A stretch of DNA of 34,434 nt from Nitrospira sp. (GTDB lineage: Bacteria > Nitrospirota > Nitrospiria > Nitrospirales > Nitrospiraceae), in assembly GCA_013140455.1 (NCBI GenBank), contig JABFSU010000072.1, positions 1 to 34,434 of the forward strand, written 5' to 3'. The notes under the pieces are model-generated. The model worked only from the letters and a program-made list of their open reading frames with translations, was not told where the DNA came from and did no database searches. Each line of letters begins with the position of its first letter. Position 1 is the stretch's first letter. The position numbers were made by a program, and so were the translations under genes. Below, piece after piece: positions 16,328 to 23,375 of this stretch.

Positions 16328-17305
16328 ATGCAGGAGTCCGGGAAACGAGAAACCGTCATGATGCATCATCCTTCCGACCGTCTCAGGGCACTCGCGGTGT
16401 TGGCTATGGCGGTTCTTTCGCTGGCCGGCTGCAGTCAGTTCGAGCCGCGCGACAAGCGGTTTTACTACCGTGCGTTCTGGAATTTTGCCCTGCGCGAAGA
16501 TCTGGCTGAGCTCGACAGCGAGTTCAATGGAGTCGATTTCGGCCATTCCAACCTCTACGAAAATTTATTGCTGACCGGCGGGAAGGATGTGCCGGCCATC
16601 GAAGACCGGGCGAGAAAGGAAACGCTCGCGTTCATTGCCACCAAGCCCCAGCTCAATCCCAACGAAGAAGCGATCGCCCCCACGTATATGAAGCTGGCCT
16701 GGCGCGCGCAGAACACCTTCGACGAAGCGCATGCCCTGCATCGTGCCACCTATGACATTGTCGTCTCCGACGAGCCCGACAAAGATCGCGCGCTGCGGAA
16801 CGTGCTGGCCTATTACCGGGAGAGTGCCTATGCCATTACGGCGAAGCGGCTGGACCATCACCGGCTGGATCAGTTGCCCTATTCCAAGACGTTCCGCAAA
16901 CGGTTTCCCCTCTTCAACGCGACCATCTGGTCGTACCATTACCTGCAAGTGGCCGTGTACGATCCCTTGCAGGCCGCGCACGATTTAGCGGCGAAGACAC
17001 AAGCGGTGCGGCCGATCCTTGCGACCTATCATCGCTATCTCGAGCAGCCGCCGGTGGAGTGGACCTTCATGCCGCTGACGGCGGAGCTGAGCCCTGCGTT
17101 CGCCGCGCGCTATCCGGAGATCGCCAACACCTTCGATAATCTCCACATGCTTCACGACAACATCAGCGATATCCTCGCGAGCGAATTGCTGCTGACCTGG
17201 GACGCGAAGCGGGCGGAGATCTATCGTCTCGTGGACACGTACTATCTGGCAAGCGCGGATGCGACCAATCCGATGATCGTCGGAGACCGGGAGCGGCACC
17301 ATTGA
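16328..17305 (+). CDS. Lipoprotein of unknown function, coupled to beta-barrel gene
   Basis: From the ATG at 16328 (GAGG close upstream) the protein has 325 residues. An ATG at 16358 would give a more normal lipoprotein signal, MMHHPSDRLRALAVLAMAVL followed by the lipobox LAGC, so the true start is uncertain. The mature part is mostly helical, rich in aromatic and charged residues (DKRFYYRAFWNFALREDL, FPLFNATIWSYHYLQVAVY). No known domain is recognised. The stop overlaps the next gene's TTG start (TTGA), which means tight translational coupling with the outer-membrane-type protein that follows. The pair probably works as one unit in the outer membrane. Confidence 0.8.
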   Translation: MQESGKRETVMMHHPSDRLRALAVLAMAVLSLAGCSQFEPRDKRFYYRAFWNFALREDLAELDSEFNGVDFGHSNLYENLLLTGGKDVPAIEDRARKETLAFIATKPQLNPNEEAIAPTYMKLAWRAQNTFDEAHALHRATYDIVVSDEPDKDRALRNVLAYYRESAYAITAKRLDHHRLDQLPYSKTFRKRFPLFNATIWSYHYLQVAVYDPLQAAHDLAAKTQAVRPILATYHRYLEQPPVEWTFMPLTAELSPAFAARYPEIANTFDNLHMLHDNISDILASELLLTWDAKRAEIYRLVDTYYLASADATNPMIVGDRERHH

Positions 17306-18087
17306 CGCGGCCGGCGTGGCATACAGTGAGCGCGATGCTCCTTCTTCTGTGTGGGCTGTTGCCCCAGCCTTCCCTGGCTTTGGATCACGATAACCTTGAT
17401 CCGAACCGGCCGATCGGGATGGAAGACGCCTACGCGATTCCCAAAGGCGAAATCGGGATGGAGGGCGGCGTGCGTTTCAACGACCGGCGGGAAGGCCGCA
17501 CCCGCGTGACCTTCCAGCCGCAGATCATCTACGGCGCGTTCGACAATACGCAGATCGAAATTCAGGGCGATCTCATGTCCGACCCCCATACTCTCGTCGG
17601 TGCGGCAAAGTCGGGCGACCTGCATCTGGGGGTGCTCTACAACTTCAATACAGAAACGATCAGCCTGCCAGCGTTTGCGGCCCGCGTCGAGGTGGATCTG
17701 CCCACCGGGGTGAACTCGAAAGGCGTGGATACTCAGATGACCGGCATCCTGACCCGTTCGTTCGGCCGGCTGCGTGCGCACCTCAACGCGGGCTACACCA
17801 TTCTCGGATCACCGCAGGGGCAGGAGCGGCCGGGCACCTATCGGGCTGTCGCCGCAGTGAGTTATCCCCTGGGCTATCCGACGAGCTTCAGCGACACGTT
17901 GATCGCCAGTCTGTACACGCGGGAATCGGATCTCCGCGGCCAGCGGAATCACACCGGAATTGAGATCGGTCTGCGTCATCAACTCACCTCGCGCATGGTG
18001 TTGGACGGCGGGCTCGGTACCGAATTCGTCGGGCCGGCGGATCGCGCAGCCCTGTTGGGCACGATCGGGCTGTCGGTCGGATTCTGA
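17302..18087 (+). CDS. Outer-membrane beta-barrel protein (MetA-pathway/transporter-like)
   Basis: The protein has 261 residues from a TTG at 17302, with GGGAG about eight bases upstream. An internal ATG at 17335 is the alternative. A signal peptide ends near SLALD (about residue 27). The mature chain alternates polar and hydrophobic residues in strands (EIGMEGGVRFNDRREGRTRV, TQIEIQGDLM, LAFAARVEVDLPTG-like segments) and ends IGLSVGF, with the terminal Phe expected of BAM substrates. The PTGVNSKG turn and overall pattern resemble the phenol-degradation MetA-type barrels, a loosely named group of small-molecule channels. It is coupled to the upstream lipoprotein and lies 75 bp before an MFS exporter. 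Substrate unknown. Confidence 0.8.
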   Translation: MTRPAWHTVSAMLLLLCGLLPQPSLALDHDNLDPNRPIGMEDAYAIPKGEIGMEGGVRFNDRREGRTRVTFQPQIIYGAFDNTQIEIQGDLMSDPHTLVGAAKSGDLHLGVLYNFNTETISLPAFAARVEVDLPTGVNSKGVDTQMTGILTRSFGRLRAHLNAGYTILGSPQGQERPGTYRAVAAVSYPLGYPTSFSDTLIASLYTRESDLRGQRNHTGIEIGLRHQLTSRMVLDGGLGTEFVGPADRAALLGTIGLSVGF

Positions 18088-18162
18088 CCGGTTCTCCGGG
18101 AGCACGCGGCGGGCGGGTTTCATCCTTACTACTCACCCAGCGGCCTGCTAGAATGCTCCGCC

Positions 18163-19392
18163 ATGACCGACCAAGCCGCAACCATTCAGCCGCGCCGGGC
18201 CGCGGCCCTGTTTATCCTTTTCACGGTGCTCCTCGACATGCTGTCCTTCGGTATCGTGATTCCGGTATTGCCGAAGCTCGTCGAAGAGTTTCTGTCGGGT
18301 GACACGGCGCGCGCGGCGGAGATCTTCGGCTACATGGGCACGGCCTGGGCGCTGATGCAGTTTGTCTGTTCGCCCATTCAGGGCGCCCTGTCCGACCGGT
18401 TCGGCCGGCGGCCGGTCGTCCTGCTGTCGAATGCCGGATTGGGACTCGACTACGTCCTCATGGCGCTGGCGCCGAATCTGGCCTGGCTGTTTGCGGGGCG
18501 GGTGATCGCCGGAATGGCGTCGTCGAGCTTCAGCACGGCCGGCGCCTATATTTCCGATGTAACGCCGCCGGAGCAGCGAGCTGCGGCGTTCGGCAAGATC
18601 GGCATGGTCTTCGGTCTCGGATTTATTCTCGGCCCGGCGCTGGGAGGATGGCTCGGCGCGATCGATCCGCGGTTGCCGTTCTGGGGCGCCGCGACTCTCA
18701 GTCTGTTGAATGCCTGCTACGGTTTCTTTGTGCTGCCTGAGTCGTTGCCGCCCGAGAAGCGGGCGGCCTTTGCCTGGAAGCGGGCGAATCCGGTCGGCTC
18801 GTTGGTGTTGCTGCGGTCGCATCATGAATTGTTCGGGCTCGCGGCTCTGGCCTTTCTCGGCTACCTTGCCCATGCGGTGCTGCCGAGCATTGCCGTGTTG
18901 TACATGGGTTATCGCTACGGATGGGACACGGCGAGCGTCGGGCTGATGCTCGCCGGTGTGGGTGTGGCGGCGATGATCGTGCAGGGCCTGCTGATCCGGC
19001 CGCTCACCGCACGATTCGGCGAACGGACGACGTTGCTGGCGGGGTTACTCTGCGGTGCCGCCGGATTTGCCGTCTACGGAGTCGCGCCGCAGGGCTGGAT
19101 GTTCTGCCTGGGCATTCCGATCATGGCTTTCTGGGGGCTTGCCGGCCCGGCGACCCAGGCCTTGATGACGCGCCGCGTGAGCGGATCGGAGCAAGGCCGG
19201 TTGCAAGGGGCGATGGCGAGCATTAACGGCGTCACTGGCCTGATCGGGCCGACGCTCTTCACGCAGATCTTTGCCCACTTCATCGGCGTGCAAGCCGGCT
19301 GGCAGCTTCCCGGTGCGCCGTTTCTCCTTGCGGCCTGTCTGCTCCTGACCGGGGCAGGCCTCGCCTGGCGAGTGACCCGATCGCGCGAGTAA
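18163..19392 (+). CDS. MFS transporter, TCR/Tet (TetA-like) family
   Basis: The protein has 409 residues and 12 predicted membrane helices. The first helix has the family signature MLSFGIVIPVLPKLVEE. MFS motif A is GALSDRFGRRPVVLLSN at about 76-92. VIAGMASSSFSTAGAYISDV marks helix 4-5, as in TetA proteins. MTRRVSGSEQGRLQGAMAS in the second half is also typical of this group. The family are proton-driven exporters. The similarity does not prove tetracycline export, since many environmental members have other substrates. It follows the barrel gene by 75 bp in the same direction and may be co-transcribed with it. Confidence 0.9.
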   Translation: MTDQAATIQPRRAAALFILFTVLLDMLSFGIVIPVLPKLVEEFLSGDTARAAEIFGYMGTAWALMQFVCSPIQGALSDRFGRRPVVLLSNAGLGLDYVLMALAPNLAWLFAGRVIAGMASSSFSTAGAYISDVTPPEQRAAAFGKIGMVFGLGFILGPALGGWLGAIDPRLPFWGAATLSLLNACYGFFVLPESLPPEKRAAFAWKRANPVGSLVLLRSHHELFGLAALAFLGYLAHAVLPSIAVLYMGYRYGWDTASVGLMLAGVGVAAMIVQGLLIRPLTARFGERTTLLAGLLCGAAGFAVYGVAPQGWMFCLGIPIMAFWGLAGPATQALMTRRVSGSEQGRLQGAMASINGVTGLIGPTLFTQIFAHFIGVQAGWQLPGAPFLLAACLLLTGAGLAWRVTRSRE

Positions 19393-19517
19393 GCGCTTCC
19401 TTATCAGGCGGCAACCTCTGTTCAACTTGCTTGCCACGCGTTACGCTGTTCCGACTTTTCCCGTCACCCCGTATGTCCCGCACCGGAATCTTTCTTTTTC
19501 CTACAGGAGAAGGCTGC

Positions 19518-19547
19518 TTGCCTCGTTTATTCAGCTAGGCGTAATAT
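19518..19547 (+). promoter_or_regulatory. Possible promoter of the CBS-domain gene
   Basis: TTGCCT at 19518-19523 and TAATAT at 19542-19547 are 18 bases apart. Each matches four of six consensus positions. They lie about 40 bp before the gene start, in a locally AT-rich stretch. Confidence 0.35.
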
Positions 19548-19583
19548 TCAACATCCCACCGTGTTTATCTATAAGGAGGTGTT

Positions 19584-20351
19584 ATGGCCGTCCTTACCAA
19601 TTCCAAAAAACCGCGAGTGTCCTTTGACCGCAGCATCGAACGGATGCGGGGACAGCTGGCCGACCTCGCCCCGTTTCTGGGCAAGGGGAAACCCACGCGC
19701 AGCCTGGACGAGTTCGACTTTGAAGCGGAGAAGTTGATCGGCGACCTGCTGGGGCAGACCTCCGATCTGTTGCATGCGTATGAATATGCCGAGCTGGGCG
19801 AAGCGGCCGGCCTGGTGAATATGACGGATGAGGCGCCGGAAGGCACCGGCATGGACAGTCAGCGGCAGAGTCTCTTGCAACGCAGCCGGGTGTTGGAGAG
19901 TTGCATCTCCGAATTGGAAGCGCGCCGGTCTGCCGAACCGAAGAAGAGCAAGATAGGGCGGACCCTCATCGGCCCGCAGGTAGCTGAACACATGTCTTCG
20001 GACATACGGAGCCTGTCCCAGGACGCCACTCTGCAGGAGGCGGGGCAGCTCATGCAGAAATGGAAAACGGGCTCGTTGCTTCTGACGGACAAGCAATCCT
20101 ATGTCGGATTCATCACAGACTCCATGCTCGCGCGCGAGGTGGTGGCCAACGGCCTGAATCCCGCCGCCACTGCCGTCAAAACCTGCATGCGAAAGCCTGT
20201 CGTGGCGATCGCCGGCGACCGTCCGATTATCGAGGCGGTGCGCCTGATGAAAGAGCAGGCCACCCGGCACCTGGCCGTGACGCAAGACGGCCAGATCATC
20301 GGCGTGATTTCGGTATCCAATATTTTACGCTATTACTCAGGCGTCGTCTGA
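19584..20351 (+). CDS. CBS-domain pair protein with helical N-terminal region
   Basis: The protein has 255 residues. AAGGAGGTGTT directly before the ATG fixes the start. Residues 1-130 are charged and probably helical (SIERMRGQLADLAPFLGKGK, ESCISELEARRSAEPKK), with no known domain. Two CBS motifs follow: about 133-190 (VAEHMSSDIRSLSQDATLQE ... VGFITDSMLAREV) and 195-252 (VKTCMRKPVVAIAGDRPIIE ... IIGVISVSNILRYY). CBS pairs bind adenosine nucleotides such as AMP, ATP or c-di-AMP and switch an attached domain. Here no catalytic domain is attached, so it may regulate a partner. The next gene (zinc ribbon) starts 42 bp later and is probably in the same operon. Confidence 0.9.
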   Translation: MAVLTNSKKPRVSFDRSIERMRGQLADLAPFLGKGKPTRSLDEFDFEAEKLIGDLLGQTSDLLHAYEYAELGEAAGLVNMTDEAPEGTGMDSQRQSLLQRSRVLESCISELEARRSAEPKKSKIGRTLIGPQVAEHMSSDIRSLSQDATLQEAGQLMQKWKTGSLLLTDKQSYVGFITDSMLAREVVANGLNPAATAVKTCMRKPVVAIAGDRPIIEAVRLMKEQATRHLAVTQDGQIIGVISVSNILRYYSGVV

Positions 20352-20393
20352 ACCTGTGGTGTGACCGCACTCGTTCAAGCCAGGGAGGTAAAC

Positions 20394-20753
20394 ATGGGAC
20401 CGACCAAAGCGATCGTCAAAGAGCACGCGCTCTATGAGGCGGTGAGCGGGAAAATCATCAAGGACGGCTTTGCGAACCGCGCCGACATTGAAGACTATGT
20501 GAACCATCACTATCTTATCCTGCCGGTCCTCGACGATGCGGGGCAGCCATGGCTGCTGGACGGGAAACCCGTCTATTGCCTTCGCGGCAGCCAATACGAG
20601 ACGCTCGGCGATCAGAAAGTCCAGCTTGCCCGCTGTCCGGACTGCGGTGGCATGGGGATCAGAACAGACGAATTCACGGTCGAGTCGGATTGCATCCGCT
20701 GCACGGCTTGCGGGCATGAGTTCGATGCGCGACTGGAAATGATGGAAACGTAA
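20394..20753 (+). CDS. Small zinc-ribbon protein of unknown function
   Basis: The protein has 119 residues. GGGAGGTAAAC precedes the ATG at 20394; an in-frame ATG at 20361 has no such site. The N-terminal 80 residues show no known domain (EHALYEAVSGKIIKDGFANR). The C-terminal 40 residues hold a zinc ribbon, with Cys81/Cys84 (CPDCGG) and Cys103/Cys106 (CTACGHEF) as likely ligands; Cys100 makes an extra CxxC. Such ribbons bind nucleic acid or proteins. It follows the CBS gene closely in the same direction, so the two may work together, with CBS as nucleotide sensor. Confidence 0.82.
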   Translation: MGPTKAIVKEHALYEAVSGKIIKDGFANRADIEDYVNHHYLILPVLDDAGQPWLLDGKPVYCLRGSQYETLGDQKVQLARCPDCGGMGIRTDEFTVESDCIRCTACGHEFDARLEMMET

Positions 20754-20832
20754 CGGCGGCGTTCCTCTTCGCGGCCACGATTTTGTGGCGGGTGACCGGT
20801 TATCATCTTTCAGGATTTACGGGGTCACCGGA

Positions 20833-21555
20833 ATGGGACGTTTAACGGGTAAAGTAGTAATTGTTACAGGGAGCAGCAGCGGCATCGGTAAGGCCATTGC
20901 CCTCCGCTATGGCGCAGAAGAAGCAAGGGTTGTCGTGACCGCGCGGCGGCTCCCGCTCTGCGAGCAGACGGTGGAACAGATCAAAGCCAAAGGCGGAGAG
21001 GCCTGGGCGATTCAGACCGACGTGGCCGATGAACAACAGGTCGAGCGGCTGATCGCGGAGACGGTGAAGCGCTACGGGAGACTGGATGTGCTGGTGAATA
21101 ACGCCGGCATTGTTGCAGGTGGCCGGCGTCTGGCCGAGACGAGCACGAAGGATTTCGACGCGGTCATGAACGTGAATCTGCGCGGGACCTTCTTCTGTTG
21201 CCGGGCGGGATTCACACAGATGAAGCAACAGGGCGGGGGCACCATCATCAATATGTCGAGCGTGGCCGGTGTGCAGGCCTGGGCCGGCACCGGGACCTAC
21301 AGCGCCTCGAAGCACGGGATCATGGCCTTGACCAAATCGCTGGCCGATGAAGGACGCGCATACAACATCAAGGTAACCGCCATCTGTCCGGGCGGCGTAG
21401 CCGACGAGCTTGTGGATGCGTCGCCGGAGGAGATTCTGCGCAGCGAAAAGATCGATCCGTTCGACATCGCCGAAGCGGCGGTCTATCTGGCGACGCTGGG
21501 CAAGTACACCGTCGTGCATCAGATTGTGATCGATCGGCTCGGGGCTGATTGGTAG
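20833..21555 (+). CDS. Classical short-chain dehydrogenase/reductase
   Basis: The protein has 240 residues. ATG at 20833 is preferred because the protein then starts MGRLTGKVVIVTGSSSGIGK, placing the cofactor motif TGSSSGIG at 12-19; the earlier ATG at 20785 adds an unlikely tail. NNAG is at 89-92. The catalytic set is complete: Asn in NVNLRGTF, Ser142 or Ser143 (NMSSVAG), Tyr156 and Lys160 (TYSASK). It is a FabG-like reductase by size and motifs. The Arg pair in TARRLP after beta-2 suggests NADPH. The substrate is unknown. No clear ribosome binding site precedes the start. Confidence 0.9.
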   Translation: MGRLTGKVVIVTGSSSGIGKAIALRYGAEEARVVVTARRLPLCEQTVEQIKAKGGEAWAIQTDVADEQQVERLIAETVKRYGRLDVLVNNAGIVAGGRRLAETSTKDFDAVMNVNLRGTFFCCRAGFTQMKQQGGGTIINMSSVAGVQAWAGTGTYSASKHGIMALTKSLADEGRAYNIKVTAICPGGVADELVDASPEEILRSEKIDPFDIAEAAVYLATLGKYTVVHQIVIDRLGADW

Positions 21556-21571
21556 GGAATGAATGAGGTTG

Positions 21572-21591
21572 TCGCGAAGAGGCGATTTTTT
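21572..21591 (+). terminator. Weak intrinsic terminator after the SDR gene
   Basis: TCGC and GCGA form a short 4-bp stem around GAAGAG, followed by six T at 21586-21591. The T-run is good but the stem is weak. It lies between two converging genes. Confidence 0.4.
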
Positions 21592-21596
21592 CGAGG

Positions 21597-22499
21597 TCAG
21601 TGCGGTTTGGCAGGTCGCAACTCTTTGCTGCCGGCCGCAAGATGGGCGAACTGCTGCTTCAAGCCGTTGATCCGCGCGAGGTAGATACCCACGTCATGGT
21701 CGCCGCAGCGCTGGTGGGGGAGTAACCGGAACCCCCGCCTGGTGTAACCCTGGCCCGCTCCCGCTCCACAAAGGTGAATGATGGCGGCGAGGTCCTGCTT
21801 TTTCTGGAGCGTTGCCGGGGCTGTCCGCCGGTGGCCCATCGCGTCGGCGACGTTACGGTCGAGGAGCGCGGCGGTCAACTCGATCGCATGGCTCGGCAGG
21901 ACACGCGTGTAGAGGCGGTTGAACCAGCAGGATTGTAGATTGTTCCAGGGGCCGTCTTCGACCACCTCGTGATCGTGGATGCAATAGCGCTTCGCCAGTT
22001 GAAACGTGCCGTCGGTCAGCTGGTACATGCCCACCGCGCTTGAGGCCGGTTGATACCACTCCAGGGGATTCCAGGAAGCACGCCATCGCCAGTAGGTTCG
22101 CGCCACGGGGTTACCCGCGCCTTCGCTCTGGGCCAATGCGGCGAGTAATTCAGGTGTGATGACGGCCGTCGAATGTTCATGGAAGAGCGCGCCGTACTCC
22201 TGCCAGGTTTTCGCCGGACTTTTGTCGAATGCGTTATCCAGGGGGAACAGGACCTCGGTCGGCTTGTTGAGCGCGTGGTACGTCCAATTCACGGCCAGCC
22301 AGAGTACAAGGAGCAGCGCGGCGCTGACCACGATACGCACTGCCGGCGTAGTTTTTCCCAGTACCCGTAGGAACGTTCGACATTCCTGCCAGCGGGACCG
22401 CACGAAGCGGCGCGGCGCGGCGAATCGGAAGCGCCGGCGTGATCGCCCCGGTCTGCGGCGAGGGGTTCTGGCATTGCGGCGATGGGATCGGGGAGGCAT
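21597..22499 (-). CDS. Membrane-anchored lytic-transglycosylase-like (SLT fold) protein
   Basis: From the ATG at 22499 the protein has 300 residues; an upstream ATG at 22544 adds 15. The first 50 residues are extremely Arg-rich (RRNARTPRRRPGRSRRRF). One membrane helix follows (about 54-73, VVSAALLLVLWLAVNW), so the rest is periplasmic. LLAALAQSEGAGNPVA places a candidate catalytic Glu126 as in SLT-type lysozyme-like enzymes. ASSAVGMYQLTDGTFQLAKR matches the GxMQxxxxT motif region. A later segment with several Cys (YCIHDHEVV, SCWFNRLY, HLCGAGAGQGY) is unusual. The likely role is peptidoglycan cleavage. It converges on the SDR gene. Confidence 0.8.
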   Translation of the reverse strand: MPPRSHRRNARTPRRRPGRSRRRFRFAAPRRFVRSRWQECRTFLRVLGKTTPAVRIVVSAALLLVLWLAVNWTYHALNKPTEVLFPLDNAFDKSPAKTWQEYGALFHEHSTAVITPELLAALAQSEGAGNPVARTYWRWRASWNPLEWYQPASSAVGMYQLTDGTFQLAKRYCIHDHEVVEDGPWNNLQSCWFNRLYTRVLPSHAIELTAALLDRNVADAMGHRRTAPATLQKKQDLAAIIHLCGAGAGQGYTRRGFRLLPHQRCGDHDVGIYLARINGLKQQFAHLAAGSKELRPAKPH

Positions 22500-22565
22500 G
22501 CCTGTACTATAACTGAAAACGACGGTCGGAATTGAGGGTCGCATCAGGCGGCGAAGATGGTGTGA

Positions 22566-22604
22566 GCCAAAACTGAAACGGGCTGATCCTTCCGGACCAG
22601 CCCG
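22566..22604 (-). terminator. Intrinsic terminator of the small periplasmic protein gene
   Basis: On the minus strand an 11-bp stem with one mismatch (22579-22604, outer arms CGGGCTG and CAGCCCG) closes a 4-base loop. It is followed by TTTCAGTTTT. It starts 38 bp after the stop of the gene at 22642-23007, exactly where a rho-independent terminator is expected. Confidence 0.85.
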
Positions 22605-22641
22605 CGTTAGGTTCGACGAATAGGTGAAATGTGGCGGGGCG

Positions 22642-23007
22642 CTACTGAATGGAATTGGCGAAGCCGCCCTGCGTCAGCTCAGCGCGAATCTTATCGCCCA
22701 CTCTTTTTTCCCCGCTGATCTTCTTGGTGTCTTTGCCGACAAAGACGCGGACTTCGTTGGAGTTGGCTCCTCCCCCGATCGCATTGTAGGCGGGACCTTC
22801 GACCACGTAGATGCTGCCTTCAATTTTGCTGACCTTCCCGTCGATGGTCGTAAAAGCCGGACCTGGTTTAGTGTCCAATTCCTGGGCCTTCGGGCTGGAT
22901 GAGGGAACGTACTCGGTTTCCGCCCATACCAGGCTGGTGCTCAAGACGCCGGTGATTCCTACTGCCAGAGCCAGTGCTGCCGTAGATTTCAGGCCAATCA
23001 TCTTCAT
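22642..23007 (-). CDS. Small periplasmic protein of unknown function
   Basis: The protein has 121 residues. TAAGGAGGAAATC directly before the ATG fixes the start. Residues 1-29 are a signal peptide ending LVWA|ET. The mature part has an OB-like or beta-rich pattern (TIDGKVSKIEGSIYVVEGPA, EVRVFVGKDTKKI) that resembles small exported proteins tuning a bound cofactor or metal, but no specific family is recognised. It has its own terminator and so is probably a single-gene unit with good expression. Confidence 0.82.
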   Translation of the reverse strand: MKMIGLKSTAALALAVGITGVLSTSLVWAETEYVPSSSPKAQELDTKPGPAFTTIDGKVSKIEGSIYVVEGPAYNAIGGGANSNEVRVFVGKDTKKISGEKRVGDKIRAELTQGGFANSIQ

Positions 23008-23375
23008 CTGATTTCCTCCTTAGGTGTCTGCCGAGGGCACGTGAGAGACCCATCTGTTTCTCGGTCGTTCCCGGCCTGCGAAGAGTTTTCCAGCAAGCAT
23101 TATGCCGAGGCTTAAGGCAACAGGTTTCAGATGATTTGAGGGGATTTAACGACAGCCGGGCGCTTGATCGGCTAGGTATCTCCACGCAGACTGACAAAAC
23201 ATTGTCTCTCCGTGCAATTGTGGGCGGATTATTCTTGGCACAGGCCAAGATTCGCTGTTCTGCCCGATCATTTTCATCCCCTCCTCCGTTCGGAATGGGA
23301 TGCCTTCTTTTGATAGACTCCCGGCCGCAGGTTTGTTACGACTGTTCTGAGTGTTGTGTCTGGAAGGGGTTGTTC

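Noticed and set aside
18163-19392. Tetracycline resistance gene
   Set aside because: The protein is TetA-like by family, but this group has many environmental members with other substrates; nothing here points to resistance or to mobile DNA.
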